In this document: piece by piece, positions 1 to 8,959 of the stretch
Numbering within the stretch: the first letter of the stretch is position 1
How the letters are laid out: the number at the start of each line of letters is the position of its first letter
Assembly: GCF_001957135.1 (NCBI RefSeq)
Contig: NZ_MPHK01000011.1
Span: forward strand, 1 to 64,000
Reading direction: 5' to 3'
From: Shewanella sp. UCD-KL21
Lineage (GTDB): Bacteria > Pseudomonadota > Gammaproteobacteria > Enterobacterales > Shewanellaceae
DNA: 64,000 nt
Made by a program: the position numbers and the translations under genes
The notes under the pieces: generated by a model
Database searches by the model: none
What the model was told of the DNA's origin: nothing
Seen by the model: the letters and a program-made list of their open reading frames with translations, nothing else

Positions 1-3000
1 CGCCCGCCGTTGCCGATGTCAACGATGCGCCGGTTGCAGGCTCAACCTCATACACAGTTAACGAAGATGGCCAAATCACCATTAGCTCTGAGCAATTGCT
101 TGCAAACTCTAGCGATGTGGACGGCACGGTTTCACTTGATAGTGTGAGTTACTCAGGCACCGACGGTGTATTAATTACCAATGACGATGGCTCAGTGACC
201 TTCTCACCAAACGAGAACTTCAATGGCGACATTAGCCTTGATGTAGTGGTTATCGATGATGATGGCGCTACTGCTGAAACCACTGCTGGCATCACCACGC
301 TGGCGGTTAATGACGTGCCAGTGGTTGATGGTAATGTCGCTTACTCAGTGGATGAAGACGGCTCTATTACCTTAAGCCAAGAGCAATTACTGGCTAATGC
401 CAGTGACATCGATGGTGACAACCTAAGCGCTGAAAACCTCAGCGTCGGCGATAATGCCACAGTCGTAGCTAACCCAGATGGCAGCTTCACCATTACCCCA
501 GATGCGGACTTTAATGGCGATTTAGACTTAAGCTTTGATGTCTCAGATGGCACTACTACCGTGGCAACAGGTGTTGACTTAACCGTTAACCCAATCAACG
601 ATGCCGCAGTAGCACCTGACGTCGCATTCGAGATGAATGAAGACGGCGTTATCATCATTACCGATGAGCAGCTACTGGCTGGCGCCAGCGATATCGATGG
701 CGATGACCTATCAATTGATACGGTCACTTACACTGGCACCGACGGGGTGCTGACCGACAACGGTGACGGCACCCATAGCTTTGCGCCAAATGAGAACTTC
801 AATGGCGATGTAGCGCTTGAATTTGGTGTCAGCGATGGCACAGTAGTGACCCCAGCCAACATTGATATCGCGGTTGCTGATGTTAATGATGCACCGGTTG
901 CAGGCAGTACAAGTTACACAGTCAACGAAGATGGCCAAATCACCATCAGCGCTGAGCAGCTACTTGCAAACTCTAGTGATGTGGATGGCACAGTCAGCCT
1001 AGACTCAGTGTCATATTCTGGCACCGACGGTATCCTGATTCAAAACCAAGATGGCTCTGTGACCTTCTCGCCAAACGAGAACTTCAACGGTGACATCAGC
1101 TTAGATGTGGTGGTTATCGATGATGATGGCGCTACTGCTGAAACCACCGCAGGCATCACCACACTGGCGGTTAATGACGCCCCTGTAGTTGATGGTAACG
1201 TCGCTTACACTATGGATGAAGATGGTGTTATTACGGTCACGCAAGAGCAGTTACTGGCGAATGCTAGTGACATCGATGGTGATGAGTTAACTGCTAGCAA
1301 TTTAGCTGTTAATGGTAATGGTAGTGTGGTTGATAACGGTAATGGCACATTCTCTATTACACCAGATCCAGATTACAACGGCGATTTAGGGCTAACCTTT
1401 GATGTTTCAGATGGTGAAGCAACCGTTTCTGCTGCAATGGATCTAACAGTAAATCCAATTAACGATTTACCGACTGCACCTACTATTAACCTAGAAGGTA
1501 CAGAAGACGTCAGCATAACCATTAACCCTGAGTATATCCTGTCACAGGCAAGTGATATCGATGGTGATAATCTGACGTTAGATAATCTATCGGTTCGTCA
1601 ACCTGCTAACTCATCACTAACACAAAATCAGGACGGTACTTATAACCTCATTACTCCAGAGCACTTCAATGGCTTAATAGAATTAAGTTATACCATTTCT
1701 GATGAAACAGGAGAGGAAGTTGAAGGTGAATTGGCAATGGATATCATCCCAGTTGATGATTCACCATTCCAAAATGGTAATGCGCATCTGACTATTCAAG
1801 AAGATGGCGATATTACCTTTAGCGAAGCTGATCTATTAGCGTTATTCGGTGATGTTGACAGCTCATTAACCATTTCGAAAGTGGTTACTGCAGACGGCGA
1901 GGAGGCTGACGGCAGTATTACTGACAATGGCGATGGAACCTGGACCTTTAGCCCGACAGATGATTTTGCTGGTACCGCAGGGTTGCAGATCGTCGCAACA
2001 GATGGAAATACTGAAGCAACAGTCGACTTACCTATTTATATTCGACCTGTAGCTGACGGTACAGTTATTACCACAGCTCATGAAGGGCCACTTGTTTTTG
2101 CTGAAGATAGCATGGGGCATTTTTCACTCAATGTTGAAATGCTTGATGCATCAGAAACAATGGAAAGCCTTGTGATGACAGGTTACCCAGTAGGCTTCGT
2201 TGTGAGTGATGGCACCAATACCATCACCATCACTGAAGAGGGGCAGGTTGTTGATATAACCCAATGGAACCTTGATGATTTATCAATGACGCCTCCAGAG
2301 GACTACAACGGTAATTTCTTTGTCACAGTGTCTTCAGTTACGTTAGATGTCGGCGATGAAAGTTCAGTAGAGGATGACAGTCCATTATTGACCGATGTGC
2401 CACAAGAAGAAGCATTTGCCATGAATGATGATGGTTACGTACTTTTAGAGGCCAGCGATTTATTGGAATCTCAAGGTTTAGATCCAGAGGCAGTTAATGT
2501 TGAAAGTGTGAGTTATTCAGGTGAAGAAGGGGTATTGATAGACAACGATAATGAGACATGGACATTCTGGTCAGATCCTGATTATCAAGGACCGGTAACT
2601 GTCGATTTTACCGTAGATGACGGATCATCTCATACTGTTGATTTTGAAATATCGGCAATAAACACTGAGGCATCGGCAGATAATATTGCCGAGGCAAGTA
2701 TCGAAGCGCCAGCTGCAACAATCGTAACGGTTGAAGAGTTACTTGAAAATGTAGAAGGCATTGAAGGAGATAATTTAACTATTTCAAACGTGCAGGCAGA
2801 AAATGCCGTGGTTACCGACTTACTTGATGGTAGTTATAGCGTGGAGCAAGATACTGATTTAGAGAGCGCATTAGACTTAACTTACAGTGTCAGTAATGGC
2901 ACGGATACCGTCGATAGCTCAATAACCCTTGGCTCTGCAGCAGGAAATGAATCTGAAAATTATGACTATACAGCAGCACCTGGTGGCAGTGTAAATGTGT

Positions 3001-3452
3001 CCATACCAACAGATATCAGCTCAAACAGTGAAGTTGACCATGTGATTATTTCTGGTTTACCAGAAGGTGTTTCACCTCAGTCAGGTATAGAGCAAGGAGA
3101 CAGTGAATACCTCATCGCAGGTGACTTATGTCAACCTGTCAAACTCGAGATACCAGAGAGCTTTACCGGTGATATTAATATGGACATGAGTGGTGTAAAT
3201 AGCATGGATCAACCAATTGATGGAGCTTCAACGTCTATTAGCATTGACGTTGATGCCTCTTATGAAATGGATGGCTCAAGTGCTGATACGCAACAATTAA
3301 CCACAGGTTCTGATGATAGTAATGCAGGAGATTGGACTTCAGGTGATAACACCGATCTCGGTATTGACGTTATGGATGACAGCGCCAGCTTTGATGATAG
3401 CGCTCATACAACAACAGAGGATGACACAACGACATTGGTTGACTCAATATAA
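1..3452 (+). CDS. C-terminal part of a giant tandem-repeat (cadherin-like, tandem-95) surface adhesin
   Basis: The frame is open through the left edge, so only the 3' end (about 1150 residues) is present. It is a chain of roughly 96-residue beta-sandwich repeats, each with a conserved N-E-D-G strand, an A-S-D-I-D-G-D calcium-type loop, an F-x-P-x-x-x-F-N-G-D motif and an end of the N-D-A-P type. The first six or so repeats are nearly identical in DNA; later ones diverge and the last 250 residues are acidic and Ser/Thr rich. No RTX nonapeptides are visible, and the tail ends with a short hydrophobic L-V-D-S-I. The downstream HlyD/TolC/ABC genes suggest type I secretion to the cell surface. Repeat proteins of this kind usually mediate adhesion or biofilm formation; the ligand cannot be told from the sequence. 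Confidence 0.85.
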   Translation, partial: PAVADVNDAPVAGSTSYTVNEDGQITISSEQLLANSSDVDGTVSLDSVSYSGTDGVLITNDDGSVTFSPNENFNGDISLDVVVIDDDGATAETTAGITTLAVNDVPVVDGNVAYSVDEDGSITLSQEQLLANASDIDGDNLSAENLSVGDNATVVANPDGSFTITPDADFNGDLDLSFDVSDGTTTVATGVDLTVNPINDAAVAPDVAFEMNEDGVIIITDEQLLAGASDIDGDDLSIDTVTYTGTDGVLTDNGDGTHSFAPNENFNGDVALEFGVSDGTVVTPANIDIAVADVNDAPVAGSTSYTVNEDGQITISAEQLLANSSDVDGTVSLDSVSYSGTDGILIQNQDGSVTFSPNENFNGDISLDVVVIDDDGATAETTAGITTLAVNDAPVVDGNVAYTMDEDGVITVTQEQLLANASDIDGDELTASNLAVNGNGSVVDNGNGTFSITPDPDYNGDLGLTFDVSDGEATVSAAMDLTVNPINDLPTAPTINLEGTEDVSITINPEYILSQASDIDGDNLTLDNLSVRQPANSSLTQNQDGTYNLITPEHFNGLIELSYTISDETGEEVEGELAMDIIPVDDSPFQNGNAHLTIQEDGDITFSEADLLALFGDVDSSLTISKVVTADGEEADGSITDNGDGTWTFSPTDDFAGTAGLQIVATDGNTEATVDLPIYIRPVADGTVITTAHEGPLVFAEDSMGHFSLNVEMLDASETMESLVMTGYPVGFVVSDGTNTITITEEGQVVDITQWNLDDLSMTPPEDYNGNFFVTVSSVTLDVGDESSVEDDSPLLTDVPQEEAFAMNDDGYVLLEASDLLESQGLDPEAVNVESVSYSGEEGVLIDNDNETWTFWSDPDYQGPVTVDFTVDDGSSHTVDFEISAINTEASADNIAEASIEAPAATIVTVEELLENVEGIEGDNLTISNVQAENAVVTDLLDGSYSVEQDTDLESALDLTYSVSNGTDTVDSSITLGSAAGNESENYDYTAAPGGSVNVSIPTDISSNSEVDHVIISGLPEGVSPQSGIEQGDSEYLIAGDLCQPVKLEIPESFTGDINMDMSGVNSMDQPIDGASTSISIDVDASYEMDGSSADTQQLTTGSDDSNAGDWTSGDNTDLGIDVMDDSASFDDSAHTTTEDDTTTLVDSI
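24..1190 (+). repeat. Higher-order 864-bp direct repeat inside the adhesin gene
   Basis: The stretch that starts near base 24 recurs starting near base 888 with the same register (offset 864 bp, equal to three domains of 96 residues) and only scattered, mostly synonymous differences. The unit of duplication is therefore a block of three domains rather than one. Such near-identical blocks are expected to recombine and to change adhesin length, and they are also a risk for assembly collapse. Confidence 0.8.
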
Positions 3453-3636
3453 ACCACGATTAAATATTTACAGTGATAAGACGTTAAAGTGCAGGTATCT
3501 TTATAAAATATATGTTTTTTATAGAGATATCTGGATTTTAAACTAAAGTTATTATTAGGGATTATTAAATCGTAATTACACAGTACCTAAGTCGCCAATT
3601 TAGGTGGTGTTAACCAAGTCAATATGAGTTTTAACT

Positions 3637-3960
3637 ATGATAAATATAACTGCGTTAAGTGACATGTTTGATGGTGATATAGAGTGCGTAAAAGAGCTAT
3701 TAGGCTTGTATTTAGAGTGCAATGCCGATGCAGCAACAACCATTGAGGCGCATTATAGTACTCAAGATACAGAGGCGCTTTTTCATGTTTTTCATACCTT
3801 ATCAGGTTCTTTGTCTAACTTGTGCGAAGAAGATGCTGTTCCATTGATTAGGGAGGCCGAGGGGATAAGTAAAAGGGGCGAAATGCCAAGCAGGCAGCAA
3901 ATAGATGTAATACAGCAACACCTATCAAAAATAGCTGAGCAGGTTAGCCTTTCCGTTTAA
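3637..3960 (+). CDS. Single-domain Hpt (histidine phosphotransfer) protein
   Basis: A 107-residue, all-helical protein with the Hpt signature H-T-L-S-G-S in its centre; the likely phosphoacceptor is His53. The usual Lys of the H-x-L-K-G motif is Ser here, and S-N-L-C follows where other Hpt domains have an N-L-G type turn. Hpt proteins carry phosphate between receiver domains in phosphorelays. It lies between the adhesin and its export genes and begins the closely packed operon, so it most likely links the receivers of the downstream pseudokinase and of the hybrid kinase at the far end. The ribosome site is weak (TGAG, about 8 bases before the ATG). The family call is fairly sure; the partners are inferred. 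Confidence 0.75.
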   Translation: MINITALSDMFDGDIECVKELLGLYLECNADAATTIEAHYSTQDTEALFHVFHTLSGSLSNLCEEDAVPLIREAEGISKRGEMPSRQQIDVIQQHLSKIAEQVSLSV

Positions 3961-4002
3961 AAAATTTATTTCATTGACATAACATGGTAGTGATGGAGAT
4001 AA

Positions 4003-5352
4003 ATGAAAGGTAAAGATAATCTTGAGCAAAATTTTGAAGACATCATCGAGGAGTCTATTAACAGTGTTCATTCTGATAGCTCTAGCGTATTAATTGCTAA
4101 AAATAGCAGTAATAGTTCACAAAAAGTTTCCTCGGTTGCATTTGTCTTTTTCTTTATTTTACTGATATGGGGCTCACAAGCAGAGCTTGAAATTACTGTG
4201 GCCACAAGAGGGGAAATACTTCTAAACTCTGATATCGAAAAAGTGCAACACTTAGAAGGAGGGATCCTTGAAAAACTCTATGTCGTCCCTGGCGATATTG
4301 TTTACAAAGGCCAAAAAATTGCACAATTAAGATCTAAAGATAAGGTTGGTGATCTTGCTGTTAATCTTTTTGAAATCAATCAGCTTAGGATTGAGCTGAT
4401 AAAATACGAATCTTTAATATCCCAACAAGAACCCGACTTTTCAGCCTTTAAAGACTATCCACAAACTCTCAAAATACAGCAAGAGCAATGGCGAGAAGAA
4501 AATAGCAAAAATGTAACCAGTGATGATTTAATGGAACATGATATTGCCCATAAAACGGTGATCATCGACTCCATGAAACAGCGAATACTTTCTTCTACAG
4601 CCCAGTTAAACATAATTAAAAAGCAACTCGCCATAAAAGAGCAATTGTATAAAGAAGAAATGGCGTCATATACCGACGTGCTTAATATGCAAGTGCAAGA
4701 AATGAATATGCTGCGTGAAATTGAAAATTTAGAGGAGTCAGTAGTTAATGAAGGTTTTTTATTAACTCGTCTCACCAAGCAACAGGAAAACACCAAATTT
4801 ATTAGGGATAGCGAATATCGAATCAAGGTCGTTGCGCTAGACAAAGAGCTATCAATAAAATCAAAAATGCTGCCATCGATTTCAGATAAAGTGGATCGTT
4901 TGTTTGTTTATTCACCGGTAGACGGTACAGTAGATAAGCTTAATTATAATTATATCTCCGCCATTATATCGCCAGGGGATAGCATTGCTGATATCACGCC
5001 GTTAAATAATGCTTTGCGAGCTGAGATAAAAATAGCCCGCAAAGACATAGGTTTTATCGTTAAAGGCCAAAAAGTAAAACTAAAGCTTGATGCCTATAAT
5101 TTTGCTAAATACGGTGTTATCGATGCGGTGATTTCATCTATTTCGAGAGGATCATACGAAGAAAAAGAAGAAGAATTTTTTCTAGCCGAACTCACAATCA
5201 ATAAAAATTATCTAGAAAATAAAGGGGTTAAGTACCACTTAGCACCATATATGGAATTTACTGCAGATGTAAAAACAGGCAGTAGAAAAATTATTGATTA
5301 TGCTCTTAAACCTATAATGGCTGCGTTAGAAGAGTCGTTTAATGAGCGTTAA
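4003..5352 (+). CDS. HlyD-family periplasmic adaptor (membrane fusion protein) of a type I secretion system
   Basis: A 449-residue protein with a cytoplasmic N-terminus of about 40 residues, one membrane span at roughly 42-57, then the first half of a lipoyl domain containing H-L-E-G-G-I-L and V-x-x-G-D-x-V, a long alpha-helical hairpin (about 120-300), and a second lipoyl half followed by a beta-barrel (G-Q-K-V-K-L-K-L). This is the HlyD/LapC plan. It bridges the inner-membrane ABC transporter and the TolC-type channel. A clear GGAG lies ahead of the ATG, and the next gene begins 2 bases after the stop, so it belongs to the operon 3637-12725. Confidence 0.9.
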   Translation: MKGKDNLEQNFEDIIEESINSVHSDSSSVLIAKNSSNSSQKVSSVAFVFFFILLIWGSQAELEITVATRGEILLNSDIEKVQHLEGGILEKLYVVPGDIVYKGQKIAQLRSKDKVGDLAVNLFEINQLRIELIKYESLISQQEPDFSAFKDYPQTLKIQQEQWREENSKNVTSDDLMEHDIAHKTVIIDSMKQRILSSTAQLNIIKKQLAIKEQLYKEEMASYTDVLNMQVQEMNMLREIENLEESVVNEGFLLTRLTKQQENTKFIRDSEYRIKVVALDKELSIKSKMLPSISDKVDRLFVYSPVDGTVDKLNYNYISAIISPGDSIADITPLNNALRAEIKIARKDIGFIVKGQKVKLKLDAYNFAKYGVIDAVISSISRGSYEEKEEEFFLAELTINKNYLENKGVKYHLAPYMEFTADVKTGSRKIIDYALKPIMAALEESFNER

Positions 5353-5354
5353 AC

Positions 5355-7586
5355 ATGAATGTAAAATATAATAATAATGCGCTAAAAATTAAAATTGCTT
5401 TTGCTATTGTGCTGATATTAACTCTCGGCCAGGTGGTTTATTCACTAAAAAATACCGTTTCTGGTCAGAAACCTGCCGTCACGGCTAATCAAGATGCACT
5501 CATTAATACCTCAAACAATATCGTCGATCAACTGGAAATATTAAATGCCACCCTCTCTTTATGCGAAGTAGGGCGCTCACCATGTAATAAGGCTCAAATT
5601 TCTGTTTTGACGCAGCAAATTGCTAAAGACGTACAGTCTTTCATTTCTATGGCATCTACTGAAAAAAAACTTATATCCCTTGCTGGTCTGTTAAAGTTTG
5701 ACTACGTTAACTTATATGTAAAAAAGTATAATGATCATAAAGATATCAATACATTAAAACTTGATATCGCAGGCAGTTTAGCAGAAGTAAGTGATATTTC
5801 AGCTAACCTAAATAAAAAATTAGCCGCTGATATAAAGCAAAATTCACAATCTCAAATGGCGATATTTTTTGCCATCAATATCGTCACCCTCGGTTTTTTT
5901 GTGTTTGGCTGGTACCTGATAAGAAAGCAAATTCGATACACAGTAAAAGAAAAGAGCAGATTATCGCAGTCGTTTCATCATATTTTAGATGACGTTAAAA
6001 CCCTCAATCATAGCTCTCTCAAGCATCGCTTATCAGATATTGACTCAAGCTCAGATGAAAAAAAAATCTACTCCATGCTGCTGTTTAGTTTTGAAAAGTT
6101 AGAGCAGCAAATGAGTAAAACTGACTTATACCAAAGGCTGTATAACTTATTAGGTTATGAAATTAGAGGCATAACGAACACCATCCACGGGGGCATTGAT
6201 CTACTGGTCAATAAAGAGAATGTTCAAGAGGTTTTACAGGCCAAAGAGATCACCACCGCGACCAGAACATTAGAAAACCTTGCTGAAAATTTTAATTTAC
6301 TTTCAACAGTAGAGTCATCCTCTAGCACTAAGCTGGTAGATTTTTACAATTTAATCAGTGAATTAGTAGTACTACTGTCAACAAAGTCTAAGCAACAAAA
6401 TAAACTTATAGAATGTTACGTCGCAAATACTATTCCCTTATCCTTTTACGGTCATCATACGGGGTTATTTTGGCTTTTGCTGATGCAAATTTCCGAAACA
6501 ATTTCCAGTTCTAACTGTCGTAACGTACTGTTTTCTTTAAGTTGCAGCTCGGCAACAAGGGTTGAGAAGTTACAGATTAATATTGATCTATACCTCTATG
6601 ATCAAGACATACCCTCCATGGAGCATATCGAAAATTTAGCTTGGGGTGTCGTACCTAAAAAAGACATAACCAACAAGGCCTTGGTTAAAACATTACTCAA
6701 TCAAATAAAAAAATATCATGTCATTCAAAAAAATATTGATGACATATCAAGAGTGCGGATCTCCTTTGATGTTACCCCAGTTGATTATCAGACTGAAAAT
6801 AATCAGCTCTACGGCAGAACGCTGCTGATTTGTGGTGCATCCTATATGCAAGTTGATGTGATTGAACAAATGCTAACAGATCAAGGGGCTAAAGTGATTA
6901 TTGCCCGCACCGGCAATGAGTTGTTTCAATCTATAAAAGAGCTTTCACCCCAAGATGGCATCATCTTAACCAATACTATTCAGGGGGTAAATTTACAGTC
7001 ATTTTGTAAAATATTAAAGGCGAGGCTGAATAAGAAAGTGATCAAAATATTCTTGTCGTTATCATCCTCAAATATCGACGAGAAGCTCTACGAACATGTT
7101 GATCATGTCTTTTATCACCCTTGTCCACCCAGTGATTTTATCGCCCATATTGTTGAGCATATAAATAAAGACGAAGACGCAGCGGTAGATGAAAAATCAG
7201 AAAAAATATTAATCGTTGAAGATGATAGGTTGCAGCAATTTATCTTGAAGAAAATACTCACCGATTTAGGTTTTGATTGTGATACGGCTAATGATGGTAA
7301 AGAAGCCATTGAGTCCGTCAAAGTGGGCGATTATAAAACGGTGTTTATGGATTGTATTATGCCTAATCTTGATGGTTTAGAGGCGACATCAAGGATCAGA
7401 CAGAGTGACAATGAAAATAATCTTCCTGACAGGGTCATCATCGGCGCGACCGCTTTAACCAGTAACGATGAACATCAAAAATGTATCAGTGCGGGCATGG
7501 ATTATGTCATCCATAAGCCCTATAAAAAAGATGAGATTTTTAATGTATTAAGAAAGTATCTAGCAATTAATAAGGCGAATAAATGA
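5355..7586 (+). CDS. Membrane hybrid sensor pseudokinase with two C-terminal receiver domains
   Basis: A 743-residue protein. Spans at about 11-31 and 168-190 bracket a mainly helical periplasmic sensor with two Cys (70 and 77). The DHp helix has G-Y-E-I-R-G where kinases have S-H-E-I-R-T, so the phosphoacceptor His is Tyr268. The ATPase region shows no recognisable N-box or G-boxes. A first receiver-like domain (about 485-600) lacks the phosphoacceptor Asp. The last domain (about 617-740) is an intact receiver with acidic pocket V-E-D-D, Asp666 in F-M-D-C-I-M-P, and the H-K-P-Y lysine. It is probably a signal-receiving scaffold rather than an enzyme, with phosphate reaching Asp666 via the Hpt protein upstream. 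Its stop overlaps the next start by 4 bases. Confidence 0.8.
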   Translation: MNVKYNNNALKIKIAFAIVLILTLGQVVYSLKNTVSGQKPAVTANQDALINTSNNIVDQLEILNATLSLCEVGRSPCNKAQISVLTQQIAKDVQSFISMASTEKKLISLAGLLKFDYVNLYVKKYNDHKDINTLKLDIAGSLAEVSDISANLNKKLAADIKQNSQSQMAIFFAINIVTLGFFVFGWYLIRKQIRYTVKEKSRLSQSFHHILDDVKTLNHSSLKHRLSDIDSSSDEKKIYSMLLFSFEKLEQQMSKTDLYQRLYNLLGYEIRGITNTIHGGIDLLVNKENVQEVLQAKEITTATRTLENLAENFNLLSTVESSSSTKLVDFYNLISELVVLLSTKSKQQNKLIECYVANTIPLSFYGHHTGLFWLLLMQISETISSSNCRNVLFSLSCSSATRVEKLQINIDLYLYDQDIPSMEHIENLAWGVVPKKDITNKALVKTLLNQIKKYHVIQKNIDDISRVRISFDVTPVDYQTENNQLYGRTLLICGASYMQVDVIEQMLTDQGAKVIIARTGNELFQSIKELSPQDGIILTNTIQGVNLQSFCKILKARLNKKVIKIFLSLSSSNIDEKLYEHVDHVFYHPCPPSDFIAHIVEHINKDEDAAVDEKSEKILIVEDDRLQQFILKKILTDLGFDCDTANDGKEAIESVKVGDYKTVFMDCIMPNLDGLEATSRIRQSDNENNLPDRVIIGATALTSNDEHQKCISAGMDYVIHKPYKKDEIFNVLRKYLAINKANK

Positions 7587-8959
7587 AGATTATTAAATTT
7601 GCTTTAATACTGTTGTTTATTGTTAATGCTGCTCCTACAAGGGCATCAGAGCTATCTTTGTTAATTGATCAGGCATTGAGGAATAATTATCAGATTATCA
7701 GTTCTGAATTTGAATTAGTGTCTTCAGAATATGATCTACAAAAAGGGACTTCGCCTTTTTTACCAACCGTGAATATTCAGGCAAATTCCACCTGGAATGA
7801 ATCTAAAACCACCTATCCTAACCCTGATGACGGTAGTCGTACCGATAATGACTATAACAGTAATGGTTACAGCTTATCCTTGTCACAGGTATTACTGGAT
7901 TACTCTATCGTATATGACTACGACTTGAGCAAGTTAGACTTACAAATAAATGAAATAAAACATAATAAAATTCTCAATGATATTATCATCAAGGTGGTTG
8001 AAAATTATTTCTCTTATTTAAAATTCAAAGCGCAACATAAAGCCACCAAAGCTGAGCTAAAGTCATCTCAAGCACGTCTAGAGCAAATTAGTCGAAACAA
8101 TGAGCTGGGTAATGTGGCCAAAACAGATGTTTATGAGGCCTATGCGAAGAAGGAGCAAAATGCAAAAAGCTTGGCTAGCATTGAAAAAGACATCCGAATT
8201 TCCCTAATCAAGCTCAATTCTACAACCCAAACAAAGCTCGAACCTAAATTTGATATCCAATTAAATCAGCATTATCAACAGATCCCATCAAGAAGAAAAA
8301 GTAAGCTTAAAAAAAACTTAGCCCATAAAAACTACGACATTATTATTTCACAATACAATATCAAAAAATCAGAAACCACATTGGATAAAACCAAATCAGG
8401 CTTTTACCCCACCATTTCAGCGTCGGCTAATTATAATGTCAATGATAGCAATAATAATGTTGAAACCTATAGCGATGATATCAGCTACTCTTTAAATATA
8501 AATGTTCCCATTATGAGTGGTGGTTCCACTTATTATGAATATCAAAAAAATAAGAATAAAATATTCCAGAGTATCGCTAACCATAGACAATCAATTGATG
8601 ACGCGGGAGTTGAATTTGATGAGTTGATTTATCAAATTAATGACAATGTCACATCAATTAATTTGTTGCGTAAAATTATTATATCGAACTACTCAGTTTA
8701 TAAAGGAACGCAAAAAGCTTATAAAATCGGTACTAAAACATTAACGGATTTACTTTCTTCAGAGTCAAATTTATACAACAGTATTCGTGATTTTTATTCT
8801 AATCAATATGATTACATCATCAATATGACTAAGTTTGACGCCTTACTCGGCCCAGTTGACCTTAATATTCTTAGCGCATTATCAAATAGTATGGTGCCGA
8901 TACAGAATAATTTTGATCTGGAAGTGCTTGAAAAGTTAAAAAAGGAAGCTGATGAATAA
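7583..8959 (+). CDS. TolC-family outer membrane channel of the type I secretion system
   Basis: A 458-residue protein with an N-terminal signal peptide (hydrophobic stretch 5-17, cleavage near residue 22) and two related helical repeats of outer-membrane-efflux type, each with a beta-strand pair rich in aromatic and polar residues. The C-terminal repeat has the typical Y-x-x-G-T-K-T-L-T-D-L-L-x-S-E-S-x-L-Y motif. It should form the trimeric outer membrane duct for the adhesin. Start and stop codons overlap both neighbours (4 bases upstream, 8 bases downstream), indicating translational coupling and fixed stoichiometry within the export operon. Confidence 0.9.
   Translation: MKIIKFALILLFIVNAAPTRASELSLLIDQALRNNYQIISSEFELVSSEYDLQKGTSPFLPTVNIQANSTWNESKTTYPNPDDGSRTDNDYNSNGYSLSLSQVLLDYSIVYDYDLSKLDLQINEIKHNKILNDIIIKVVENYFSYLKFKAQHKATKAELKSSQARLEQISRNNELGNVAKTDVYEAYAKKEQNAKSLASIEKDIRISLIKLNSTTQTKLEPKFDIQLNQHYQQIPSRRKSKLKKNLAHKNYDIIISQYNIKKSETTLDKTKSGFYPTISASANYNVNDSNNNVETYSDDISYSLNINVPIMSGGSTYYEYQKNKNKIFQSIANHRQSIDDAGVEFDELIYQINDNVTSINLLRKIIISNYSVYKGTQKAYKIGTKTLTDLLSSESNLYNSIRDFYSNQYDYIINMTKFDALLGPVDLNILSALSNSMVPIQNNFDLEVLEKLKKEADE

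Noticed and set aside
341..938. Long antisense reading frames opposite the adhesin repeats
   Set aside because: They follow from the biased codon use of the repeats and have no start signals or recognisable products.
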